From the NCBI RefSeq assembly GCF_030532965.1, contig NZ_JAUNKC010000005.1, forward strand, positions 59,467-123,466: 64,000 nt of DNA, read 5' to 3'. How positions within the stretch are numbered: position 1 is the stretch's first letter; each line of letters begins with the position of its first letter. The stretch is from Corynebacterium sp. Lineage in GTDB: Bacteria; Actinomycetota; Actinomycetes; Mycobacteriales; Mycobacteriaceae. This document shows, one piece after another, positions 10,296 through 18,096 of the stretch. The notes under the pieces were generated by a model. It saw only the letters and a list, made by a program, of their open reading frames with translations. It did not search any database and had not been told where the DNA came from. The position numbers and the translations under genes were made by a program.

Positions 10296-11501
10296 CTAGG
10301 TGCGCCGCGCCGTCGCCCGCCCAGCCAGATCCCGCAACAACTTATGCGCAGAATCCGGCAACCCAATCGAATCCAGATGGGATAACCCCATCTTAGTAAG
10401 CGCAGAAATTTGCTTTTCGACGTCCTCCGCCGCGCCAGTTGCCCTAATCGCCTCCGTCAGCTCGGCGATCGCCTCCGGCGAAGACACCCGCCCCAAACCA
10501 GAACGAATGAGGCTTGCCGTCGCATGATCGCCCTGCTGCTTAGCCAACGCCAACGCCGTGGACACCAAAACAGTACGCTTACCTTCCCGAAGATCATCAC
10601 CGGCGGGTTTACCCGTTATCGACGGGTCGCCGAAAACCCCCAACTGATCATCGCGCAGCTGAAACGCCACCCCAATATCAGTGCCATAGGCCCTAAGCGC
10701 AGCAATAACCGCATCATCAGCCCCCGCAATCGACGCACCAATATGCAAAGGCCGTTCAATGGTATAGGCGGCAGTTTTAAACCGATTGACAGTATGCGCC
10801 ATGGCAATGTCCTCGCTGCCGGAAGCCTCAACCGTAATATCCAACAACTGCCCGCCAATCACCTCAGTGCGCATCCCACGCCACGCGGGCAACGCCCGGG
10901 AAATAGCGGCAGGGCTCAAACCGGAACCGTGGAACAAATCATCAGCCCACACCATCGCCAAATCACCGACAAGAATGCCAACGGAATGCCCGAAATGAAC
11001 TGGATCCCCCAACCAACCGCTGTCACCATGGCGTCGCTCCGCCACCCGGTGCACCGTCGGATTACCGCGCCGGGTATCGGAAGAATCAATGATGTCGTCG
11101 TGGATCAGCGCGCACGCCTGGATCAGCTCCAATGAACTAATCGCATTGATGACAGCGTCGATGTTCTCGGTGTGGGGAAGCTGATCGAGGGGGAGAGAAC
11201 TACCGGGGGAGTGGCTTGCTGTGGGCGTCGAAAAGCGATCCGTCTCCAACGAACCTAAGCCTGCTAAAAACCCAGCCCAGGCATACAGCGGCCGGATACG
11301 TTTACCGCCATCCAAAACGTACCGTTCCAGCATTCCCACCGCGCGTGCCACGGGTTCTCCGATCGTGGAAATAATCGGATCTTGGCTGCGGAAAAACCGC
11401 TCTAAACTCTCTGCCACCCGGTGGGGAATCTCTTGTGCGGCTGGAACCGCGCCGATCTCGATTCGGTCAGCACAGTTCATACGATCCGACTTAATTGCCA
11501 T
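10296..11501 (-). CDS. idsA: Geranylgeranyl/polyprenyl diphosphate synthase
   Basis: A 401-residue trans-isoprenyl diphosphate synthase. The first Asp-rich motif is DDIIDSSDTRRG and the second is FQLRDDQLGVFGD, both needed for Mg-diphosphate binding; GGKRIRP is the usual conserved stretch. It condenses isopentenyl diphosphate with allylic substrates, giving C20 or longer chains for menaquinone, carotenoid or polyprenol carriers. Product length is not readable with confidence. ATG 11501 is preferred because AAGGTG lies about 8 bases upstream; the GTG at 11513 would sit too close to it. It lies upstream of mptA and is divergent from metF. Confidence 0.88.
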   Translation of the reverse strand: MAIKSDRMNCADRIEIGAVPAAQEIPHRVAESLERFFRSQDPIISTIGEPVARAVGMLERYVLDGGKRIRPLYAWAGFLAGLGSLETDRFSTPTASHSPGSSLPLDQLPHTENIDAVINAISSLELIQACALIHDDIIDSSDTRRGNPTVHRVAERRHGDSGWLGDPVHFGHSVGILVGDLAMVWADDLFHGSGLSPAAISRALPAWRGMRTEVIGGQLLDITVEASGSEDIAMAHTVNRFKTAAYTIERPLHIGASIAGADDAVIAALRAYGTDIGVAFQLRDDQLGVFGDPSITGKPAGDDLREGKRTVLVSTALALAKQQGDHATASLIRSGLGRVSSPEAIAELTEAIRATGAAEDVEKQISALTKMGLSHLDSIGLPDSAHKLLRDLAGRATARRT

Positions 11502-11710
11502 GACAGAAGCCACACCTTACATACCTGGAGAAACAGCCTCGAAAGAAGCCTACGATAACCCCTCAAGTGTAACCCACCACCCCCAAAGAACCGGCAAAGA
11601 AAACTTGTGGACCACGTTGATGCAACTGATAGTGGTACGGCGAAATGGCAGGAAAACAAGGTTATATGCATTTTGGGTTACTAAACGGCCAATAAATCCA
11701 CTCTTGGCGA

Positions 11711-11727
11711 TAATATACAAAACCATG
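11711..11727 (+). promoter_or_regulatory. -10 element of leaderless metF
   Basis: TAATAT at 11711-11716 is followed by 8 bases and ATG 11725, with no Shine-Dalgarno sequence in between. This fits a leaderless transcript and supports the metF start. Confidence 0.6.
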
Positions 11728-12702
11728 GCCGCAGCAATTCCCGCCCGTTATCAGCGCTCTATCGTCGACGTTATCTCCGCAACCGCGCCGGGACGCATCC
11801 CGTTCTCGGTGGAATTTATGCCGCCCCGCAACGACGAAGCAGAACAACGACTGTGGAAAGCTGCGGAGGTATTCCATGACCTTGGGGCCGCCTTCGTGTC
11901 GGTGACATATGGGGCGGGTGGTTCCTCACGGGATCGCACCATGCGAATTGCCCACGAATTGGCGCGGCATCCGCTCACAACCCTCGTTCACCTAACCCTG
12001 GTGGGGCACACGGAGGCGGAGCTCATTGAGATTCTGTGCGACTACGCCAGCGCCGGGTTATCTAATTTATTGGCGCTACGTGGAGACCCACCGGGCGCAG
12101 ATCCACTCGGGGAGTGGCAGCCGGTATCCGGCGGCTACGAATACGCCGAACAGCTCATTAAACTGACCAAGCGCTTGGATGAAACCTCCCACTTCCACAT
12201 CGGTATCGCCTCATTCCCGGAAGGGCACCACCGGGCACCGACATTGGAAGCGGACACGGAATTCACCTTGGCGAAGCTGCGGGCTGGTGCCGAGTTTTCG
12301 ATCACCCAGATGTTTTTCGACGTCGAACACTACCTTCGGCTTCGGGACCGCTTGGCGCGCGACCCGGAACAAGGTGCCAAGCCTATCATTCCCGGCATTA
12401 TGCCGATTACCTCGTTGCGTTCCGTGCGTCGGCAATTGGAGCTTTCCGGCGCGAAGCTTCCAGGAAAACTTGAAGAACGCCTCTTAAAAGCTGCCGCTGG
12501 AGATGAGGTGAAAAACCAGGAAGAAATCCGAAAGGTCGGGATTGAGGAATCAACCCTCATGGCTGAACGACTCATTGCCGAAGGTGCGCCGGACCTGCAT
12601 TTCATGACTCTTAATTTCGCGCGGGCGACGCAGGAAGTGTTGCATAACCTGGGGATGGCGCCAGCGTGGGGGCCGGAACTGGGGCACGACGCGGTGCGTT
12701 GA
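11725..12702 (+). CDS. metF: 5,10-methylenetetrahydrofolate reductase
   Basis: A 325-residue flavoenzyme that reduces methylene-THF to methyl-THF for methionine synthesis. Key stretches are PFSVEFMPPRND near the N-terminus, VSVTYGAGGSSRDRT (the FAD/folate loop), LLALRGDPPG, HFHIGIASFPEGH, and ITQMFFDVEHYLR. The length is normal for the family. The frame is open far upstream (to 11221), but that part is antisense to idsA. ATG 11725, just after a -10 box, gives the expected N-terminus MAAAIPARYQRSIVDVI. It is convergent with the GNAT gene, only 7 bases apart. The metF-idsA-mptA order is conserved in Corynebacteriales. Confidence 0.95.
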   Translation: MAAAIPARYQRSIVDVISATAPGRIPFSVEFMPPRNDEAEQRLWKAAEVFHDLGAAFVSVTYGAGGSSRDRTMRIAHELARHPLTTLVHLTLVGHTEAELIEILCDYASAGLSNLLALRGDPPGADPLGEWQPVSGGYEYAEQLIKLTKRLDETSHFHIGIASFPEGHHRAPTLEADTEFTLAKLRAGAEFSITQMFFDVEHYLRLRDRLARDPEQGAKPIIPGIMPITSLRSVRRQLELSGAKLPGKLEERLLKAAAGDEVKNQEEIRKVGIEESTLMAERLIAEGAPDLHFMTLNFARATQEVLHNLGMAPAWGPELGHDAVR

Positions 12703-12709
12703 CCGGAAG

Positions 12710-13258
12710 TCACATTCTCTTGGCGAGGATCGCGAAGGCGCGGTCGTCGCCCCGGAAATAGAAATCGCGAAGGACGTCGAAAAAACCGAGGGAACGGTAC
12801 AGGCCAAATGCGTTATTGGCCTCGTCCGGGACTTCCGGGGTGGAAAGGAGCGTAAAGGGAGCGTTCGCTTTGGCAAATAACGCTTCAAGTAGTGCCCGCC
12901 CGATCCCTTTGCCTTGCATGACGGGGGAGACGTGTATCTCCACGAGGGAAAAATAATTATTCAACATTGCGAGTTCCTGGCTGGTAGCGCCACCACGTTC
13001 CCGTAAGCCCCGCCTTATTTCTTGATCCCACCATTGGGTCCGGCTGCCGTGGTATCCATACGCAACCCCGTAAACGTGGGTGTTGTCGTGGGCGCATACT
13101 GCCTGAAAATTTCGTTCGGTCACGGCAAAGCGCCATGCTTTTATCCGGGAAGTTCGGATCTTTTTCTCATACCCCATCGCATCGATGTATATGTCGACCA
13201 GCGTCGGGGCTAGCGTGGAGAACTCCAGCGTGCTGAGCGGTTGAATAATCAGGGACAC
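12710..13258 (-). CDS. GNAT-family N-acetyltransferase
   Basis: A 182-residue GCN5-related acetyltransferase. The acetyl-CoA pyrophosphate loop is VMQGKGIGRALLEALF (the Q-x-x-G-x-G/A pattern), preceded by the beta-strand LVEIHVSP and followed by LYRSLGFFDV. A GNAT gene also lies beside the metF-like gene in M. tuberculosis (Rv2170), so it is probably the orthologue; that protein acetylates small molecules including isoniazid in vitro. The natural substrate here is unknown. Confidence 0.85.
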   Translation of the reverse strand: MSLIIQPLSTLEFSTLAPTLVDIYIDAMGYEKKIRTSRIKAWRFAVTERNFQAVCAHDNTHVYGVAYGYHGSRTQWWDQEIRRGLRERGGATSQELAMLNNYFSLVEIHVSPVMQGKGIGRALLEALFAKANAPFTLLSTPEVPDEANNAFGLYRSLGFFDVLRDFYFRGDDRAFAILAKRM

Positions 13259-13360
13259 AATTTCTCATCGAACCACTTTTTCGTTGCCTTTGGGTGAAGG
13301 CGTGTACGAAATTGTCGAAGTTTTTATATTCGACCCCTTTCCAAACTCGAACGGGCGTTC

Positions 13361-13366
13361 TATAAT
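13361..13366 (+). promoter_or_regulatory. -10 hexamer upstream of the HEPN gene
   Basis: TATAAT matches the consensus exactly and lies 115 bases before ATG 13481, leaving a leader of about 105 bases. A -35 element is not obvious (TTTCCA near 13338). Confidence 0.4.
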
Positions 13367-13480
13367 GGGGGTAGGTCATGTTCGGGTCATTTTCTACAGT
13401 GTGTGGAACCAACGGCGAATGATGACAGAAGTTTAAAGCATTCATTCAAAGTTATTTTCGTAAGAAAGGAGTTGGAGATT

Positions 13481-13906
13481 ATGAGCACCGTCGTCTCTGC
13501 AACAACACGTTTTAACGACCGCCCAGTCAAAAGCGCAGAATTTATCCATAAGGCACATCTTTTGTTGTCCGAGGCGATCGGTTACCGCAGCCAGGGGCGG
13601 CTGGATCTTGCGTTGGAATACGCCTACCAAGCTGCACTCCGTACCGCTGCGGCGCGGATTGCGCAAAGTGCGGTAGCAAAACGTAGCCGTAAGCCAACCA
13701 ACGCCTGGGATCAATTGCGATTGGTGGATGCGGTGTCGGCGCAGTGGGCGGACACGCTAGGACAGTATTCGCGGCTGCGTTCTCGGGTTTCGAGTGGGAT
13801 TGATACCGAGGTAGATGCGGCTGTTGTGGATCGATTGATTCGGCTAGCTGGCGAGTTCCTCGATGCAGTTGAGTTTAATGATGGTGGAACTCCAGCGGCC
13901 GCGTAG
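13481..13906 (+). CDS. SAV_6107-family HEPN-domain protein
   Basis: A 141-residue, mostly helical cytosolic protein. The pattern AEFIHKAHLLLSEAIGYRSQGRLDLALEYAYQAALRTAAARI fits the HEPN superfamily member found next to mraZ-region genes in actinobacteria. HEPN domains are often RNases or nucleotide-binding helical bundles, but the catalytic R-x4-6-H motif is not evident here, so a non-catalytic role is likely. ATG 13481 has RBS AAAGGAG at 13465-13471. The open frame begins earlier at 13403 without support. No function is known to me. Confidence 0.75.
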   Translation: MSTVVSATTRFNDRPVKSAEFIHKAHLLLSEAIGYRSQGRLDLALEYAYQAALRTAAARIAQSAVAKRSRKPTNAWDQLRLVDAVSAQWADTLGQYSRLRSRVSSGIDTEVDAAVVDRLIRLAGEFLDAVEFNDGGTPAAA

Positions 13907-14180
13907 CTGAAACTCCGGTTGGCGGATGGTGCCCGCTGTTTTCACCATCAACCTTTCGTTCCCGTTCTTTCGGTGGTGGTCTTATCTGTGATTTACGGCG
14001 CGGGGAACTTTACTATTACTGTTGTCGTTGTAACAGGTAGATGGACATTATTTATTAATGTAACTTAGTTGTATATTCATAACCAACAGATGGATTGGCA
14101 AATAGCTGGTACATTTGCGGTACCTGACAAAATAAATGCTAAGACCATCGTTGTCGGATCACTCGCCAATGGGAGGAATA

Positions 14181-14567
14181 GTGGCACTTTCCGAGCATGA
14201 GCAACAATTGCTCAAGGAAATCGAGCAATCATTGCTCGCCGAAGATCCCAAGTTCGGTGCTGCCGTTGCGGGCGGTGAATTCGGTGGGCAGCAGGGCCTG
14301 GTCACGCTACGTGGAATAGCAGTAATTGTTATCGGTCTTGTTCTATTGGTTACTGGAGTTGCCTTAAGCCAAGTGACGCTGTGGCTGGTAGCGCTAAGCG
14401 TCTTAGGGTTCCTGGTCATGGTGGCTGGTGGCGTCTGGATGTTGCGCGGTGGCGGTGCGGTTCGGCATGCGTCGTTAGGTAACTCGACCGCTGGTAATTC
14501 CGGTGGGCGGCGCGGCGGATTAGGCGACCGCATGGAAGACAATTTCCGGCGTCGGTTCGAGAATTAA
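14181..14567 (+). CDS. DUF3040 membrane protein
   Basis: A 128-residue protein of the DUF3040 family, equivalent to Rv2169c, which also sits upstream of mraZ in mycobacteria. The start motif LSEHEQQLLKEIEQSLLAEDPKFG is diagnostic. Two membrane helices follow (GIAVIVIGLVLLVTGVALS and LWLVALSVLGFLVMVAGGVWML), then a polar Gly/Arg-rich tail. GTG 14181 is preferred over ATG 14169 because GGGAGG at 14171-14176 is correctly spaced for it. A strong hairpin terminator follows. The function is unknown. Confidence 0.85.
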   Translation: MALSEHEQQLLKEIEQSLLAEDPKFGAAVAGGEFGGQQGLVTLRGIAVIVIGLVLLVTGVALSQVTLWLVALSVLGFLVMVAGGVWMLRGGGAVRHASLGNSTAGNSGGRRGGLGDRMEDNFRRRFEN

Positions 14568-14595
14568 CGTTTGTAATTTAAATATTTCTTTCATA

Positions 14596-14632
14596 CCGGT
14601 TTGTGCGCGTAGTGCGGCAAACCGGTTTTTGT
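14596..14632 (+). terminator. Rho-independent terminator after the DUF3040 gene
   Basis: Perfect 8-base arms CCGGTTTG (14596-14603) and CAAACCGG (14618-14625) with a 14-base loop are followed by TTTTTG. Confidence 0.8.
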
Positions 14633-14970
14633 GTTGTATGCGGTGTGAACTGCGAAAAGCCCCGGGAATAATTGTCGTCATTTCGTCGTTGTAATGGGAG
14701 GATTTTAAACTGCTGGCCCAACACTTCCAGCGAACTGACAACCGGAGGAAATGAAAAAGTGGTTAGGCTGGTTACCGAAAGCTGGATTTGAGCATGCCGC
14801 GATATATGAGAGGTGGATGTCCGATAGCGCGCTGATCGTTGGGCAAACAATGGCCTTGTAGATTCCGCGCTTATTCGATGAGGCGTTGATTAGATGGCAC
14901 ATGCTAATGACCGCATGTCGTTGGTCTAGGTGAGTCTCCACTTCGCCACAATTTCTTACATTAGGTAATT
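14633..14970. other. Gene-poor leader region of the osmoprotectant operon
   Basis: No recognised gene lies here. The only candidate is a 36-codon frame at 14751-14861 (begins MKKWLGWLPKAGF) with GGAGGAA directly abutting its ATG; it matches nothing I know. The promoter of the downstream transporter must lie here, but I cannot assign -35/-10 elements with confidence. Confidence 0.4.
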
Positions 14971-15780
14971 ATGATTCTTTTTGATTCCGTAACAAAGACG
15001 TATTCCGCAAACAACAAAAAACCAGCCACCTTATCTGCGGTGCAGGATTTCAGCTACCGCTTTAAGGAGGGGAAAACTACCTGTTTGGTGGGGTCGTCTG
15101 GTTGCGGCAAATCAACGTTACTTCGGCTTATTAACCGGATGGAGGAACCAACATCCGGCCGGATTATCGTTCGGGGTGAGGACATCGCCCAGGGTGATCC
15201 GGTGCAGCTGCGCCGATCGATAGGTTATGTGATGCAGCAAGGCGGTTTGATGCCCCACAGAACGGTCGCCCACAATATTTCGATGGTGGCGCAGCTGCAA
15301 AACAAGACGACCGATGTTGCGCGTTACATGCAGTTATTGGACCTCGACCCGGCGTTGGCCGATCGGTATCCGGCCGAACTTTCCGGCGGGCAGGCCCAAC
15401 GCGTCGGCGTGGCACGGGCGTTGGCCGCCGAGCCAGATATTTTGCTCATGGATGAGCCGTTTGGTGCGGTTGACCCCGTGGTTCGTCGGGAATTGCAAAC
15501 CATGATGTTGCGCTTGCAACAGAACCTGGCCAAAACGATCATCCTGGTCACCCACGATATTGATGAGGCGTTTCGGCTGGGGGATGAAGTTGTATTGCTC
15601 AGCGTTGGGGCGAAGATCGAACAAGCCGGTACGCCCGAGGAACTCATTACCGTTCCGGCCAATGAATTCGTCGCGCAATTCGTCGGTCTTGATGATCGAA
15701 AATTACACGTAGCGTCGCACAACAACAAAGAAGTGATCGTCGATGCACATGGGCGTGTGCGGGGTGTCCTGGGTTCATGA
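14971..15780 (+). CDS. Osmoprotectant ABC transporter, ATP-binding subunit (OpuCA/ProV-like)
   Basis: A 269-residue ATPase. It has Walker A GSSGCGKST (about 49-57), Q-loop VMQQGGLMPHRTV, signature LSGGQAQR, Walker B ILLMDEPFGAVDP and switch His in LVTHDIDEA, all in the glycine-betaine/choline/proline subfamily style. The C-terminal segment after residue 235 is too short for full tandem CBS domains, so ionic-strength sensing by CBS is unlikely here. The stop overlaps the first permease start (ATGA). It heads a four-gene operon with two permeases and a binding lipoprotein. Confidence 0.92.
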   Translation: MILFDSVTKTYSANNKKPATLSAVQDFSYRFKEGKTTCLVGSSGCGKSTLLRLINRMEEPTSGRIIVRGEDIAQGDPVQLRRSIGYVMQQGGLMPHRTVAHNISMVAQLQNKTTDVARYMQLLDLDPALADRYPAELSGGQAQRVGVARALAAEPDILLMDEPFGAVDPVVRRELQTMMLRLQQNLAKTIILVTHDIDEAFRLGDEVVLLSVGAKIEQAGTPEELITVPANEFVAQFVGLDDRKLHVASHNNKEVIVDAHGRVRGVLGS

Positions 15781-16415
15781 ATTGGATAGCCGCAAACCAA
15801 GACCTATTGATTAGGTTGACGCTCGCGCATATCAATTTGGTATGGCCGCCAGTGGTTTTGTCGTTTATTTTGGCCTTGCCGCTAGGTGCATGGGCCCAGC
15901 GCTCCCAACGGATGAATCAGTCGCTGATTATCGGTTCGGGGTTGTTGTACGCAATTCCGTCGTTGGCGCTATTCGTGGTTTTGCCGACGATAATTGGCAC
16001 CTCGATTTTGTCGCCGCTCAACGTCATCATCGCGATGACACTGTATGGTTTGGCGCTTCAAGTGCGAAACACATCGGATGCGTTGCAATCCGTCGACGGA
16101 TCAGTGTTGGCCGCAGCCCAAGCCATGGGATATTCAAATCGGCATCGGTGGTGGGCGGTGCAATTGCCGTTGGCGCTACCCGAAATGCTTACTGGGCTGC
16201 GGGTTGTGTCAGCCAGCACCATCAGCTTGGTGTCCGTCGGCGCGTTGATCGGCGTCGAATCTCTGGGCACGCTTTTCACCAACGGTTTTAACCGAGCATT
16301 TCCTACCGAAGTTGCCGCAGGCGTCATCGGCACTGTTGTCTTGGCGGTGCTTTTCGACGTCGTACTGTTGGCGCTTACCCGGGTTGTTGCTCCGTGGCGG
16401 AGGAAGCATGGATAA
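15777..16415 (+). CDS. Osmoprotectant ABC transporter permease 1 (OpuCB-like)
   Basis: A 212-residue inner-membrane permease with about five or six helices. The EAA-type ATPase-contact loop is visible as SVLAAAQAMGYSNRHRWWAVQLPLALPEMLTGLR. It should pair with the next gene's product to form the channel for betaine, choline or similar solutes. The start overlaps the ATPase stop by 4 bases; its own 3' end overlaps the next start by 8 bases. It carries one copy of the dispersed 11-mer (16349-16359, minus orientation). Confidence 0.9.
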   Translation: MNWIAANQDLLIRLTLAHINLVWPPVVLSFILALPLGAWAQRSQRMNQSLIIGSGLLYAIPSLALFVVLPTIIGTSILSPLNVIIAMTLYGLALQVRNTSDALQSVDGSVLAAAQAMGYSNRHRWWAVQLPLALPEMLTGLRVVSASTISLVSVGALIGVESLGTLFTNGFNRAFPTEVAAGVIGTVVLAVLFDVVLLALTRVVAPWRRKHG

Positions 16416-17019
16416 TTTACTCACTCGCATTCTGGAACACCTCCAAATCTCAGGGGTAGCAATCATCGTCGCCACAATAATCGGCGTCAGTTTAGGCCTT
16501 GTTTTAGGCCGCAGCGGCAAGGCACAACTCGTCTTGGCTGCCAGCGGTGGACTGCGCGCCCTACCAACACTGGGTCTGCTCACACTCACAACGCTCTATG
16601 TAGGGATCCGGCATTCCCTGTTCGCGGCGGTAGTGGTGTTGATCATCCTGGCGATCCCACCCGTGCTTGCTGGAACGATCAACGGCGTGCGCACCGTCGA
16701 CCCGGCTGTCTACGACGCCTCGTTCGCAATGGGAATGACCTCAAGCCAAGTGATCCGCCAGGTGGCCTGGCCGCTTGCTTTACCGAGCATTCTCGGTGGT
16801 TTTCGTTCCTGCGTTTTGCAGGTTCTGTCAACGGCGACGGTGGCAGCTTTCATCGGCATGGGCGGTTTGGGCCGCTACATCATCGATGGAATTGCGTTGC
16901 GCGATTACACGATGGTGCTGATCGGCGCGATTACTGTTTCGGTGCTCGCATTGCTTGCCGACGTCCTACTTGCCTGGGCGCAACACAAAGCCGACACCCG
17001 GTTTCCAGTTCGGAAATAG
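16408..17019 (+). CDS. Osmoprotectant ABC transporter permease 2 (OpuCD-like)
   Basis: A 203-residue permease, the partner of the preceding one. The contact loop is VDPAVYDASFAMGMTSSQVIRQVAWPLALPSILGGFR, the same module as in the first permease. ATG 16408 is supported by GGAGGAAGC immediately upstream; the longer open frame from 16312 overlaps the first permease and is not needed. Two permeases plus one ATPase plus one lipoprotein is the OpuC/OsmU arrangement. Confidence 0.9.
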   Translation: MDNLLTRILEHLQISGVAIIVATIIGVSLGLVLGRSGKAQLVLAASGGLRALPTLGLLTLTTLYVGIRHSLFAAVVVLIILAIPPVLAGTINGVRTVDPAVYDASFAMGMTSSQVIRQVAWPLALPSILGGFRSCVLQVLSTATVAAFIGMGGLGRYIIDGIALRDYTMVLIGAITVSVLALLADVLLAWAQHKADTRFPVRK

Positions 17020-17060
17020 CTTGATAAACATCACCCTGAGATAGAAAAGGATAATCAACC

Positions 17061-17978
17061 ATGAAAAAACTACTTCGCACCGTGGCCGCGGTGGTCACCG
17101 CTGGTTTATTAGCTTCTTGCGCCGCTGACCCATTTGAGCAATCAACTGGCGCAAGCAGCACAAACGATAGCTCAACTATTACTATTGGAACCGCTAACTT
17201 CCCGGAATCGGAAATTATCGGCACTATTTGGGCGTCAGCGCTGGAAGCTAAAGGATACGATGTTGCCATTAAATCTGGCATTGGTTCCCGTGAAGTTTAT
17301 CTAAAAGCACTCGCGGAGGGCAGCGTCGATATTGTGCCAGAGTATTCTGGCAACGTCACGCAGTTCTACCTCTCCAAAACCTCTGAAGAATTACCGACTG
17401 GTGCAACATCTGCGGACATCATCGAGAAATTAAAAACCGTACTGCCGGAAGAAATCGCCGCGGGGGAGCCCGCACCAGCTGAATCCAAAGACGCGTACCG
17501 GGTTACTCGGGAATTTGCTGAAAAGCATAAACTCACAACACTTGCTGATCTTGCTGCGCTGGAATCCGTCACCGTCGCCGGTAACCCCGAGTTGAAAGAT
17601 CGCCCCTACGGTGCGGCCGGTCTCAAGGATATTTATAACGTCCCCGTCAAAGACTTCCTAGCAATTTCCGACAGCGGCGGGCCGCTTACTATTGAGGCCC
17701 TGCAATCCGGTGCTGCCGACATCGCCGATATTTACACAACAAGCCCGCTGTTCGGTGCCGATCTTGTTACTCTTGAAGACCCTAAGAACATGATTCTGCC
17801 GCAACAAGTTCTACCACTTCTACGCGATTCCGCCGTCGCTCCTGAGGTACGGGACGTCATCAATGCGATCAACCAAAAACTCACCACGGAACGCCTCATC
17901 GAAATGAACGAACGCTCCGCTGGCGCTGAAAAGGCAAGCCCGAAGAAGATCGCTGAAGACTTCTTGGCAAGCGTTTAA
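17061..17978 (+). CDS. Osmoprotectant-binding lipoprotein (OpuCC/OsmF-like)
   Basis: A 305-residue solute-binding protein of the OpuAC/quaternary-amine family. The signal peptide ends with lipobox LLASC (Cys at about residue 20), so the mature protein is tethered outside the membrane. Family features are TIGTANFPESEIIGTIWASALEAKGYDV, then SREVYLKALAEGSVDIVPEYSGN, and SGGPLTIEALQSGAADIADIYTTSP near the hinge. RBS AAAAGGA is well placed. A terminator follows at 18001. Glycine betaine, choline or carnitine are plausible ligands; the sequence does not separate them. Confidence 0.92.
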   Translation: MKKLLRTVAAVVTAGLLASCAADPFEQSTGASSTNDSSTITIGTANFPESEIIGTIWASALEAKGYDVAIKSGIGSREVYLKALAEGSVDIVPEYSGNVTQFYLSKTSEELPTGATSADIIEKLKTVLPEEIAAGEPAPAESKDAYRVTREFAEKHKLTTLADLAALESVTVAGNPELKDRPYGAAGLKDIYNVPVKDFLAISDSGGPLTIEALQSGAADIADIYTTSPLFGADLVTLEDPKNMILPQQVLPLLRDSAVAPEVRDVINAINQKLTTERLIEMNERSAGAEKASPKKIAEDFLASV

Positions 17979-18000
17979 ACACCCCACAAGAGCACTATGA

Positions 18001-18031
18001 ACCCCGACGATAATCGGGGTTTATTGCTTTT
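18001..18031 (+). terminator. Terminator of the osmoprotectant operon
   Basis: Arms ACCCCGA (18001-18007) and TCGGGGT (18014-18020) close a 6-base loop and are followed by a T-rich run. A copy of the dispersed 11-mer in minus orientation (18026-18036) starts within that T-rich tail. Confidence 0.75.
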
Positions 18032-18096
18032 CGACGCCCAAACGACGCGCCCCCAGCCAATAGATCGCCTATTTTCGCACCGACTGGGCCCATTAG

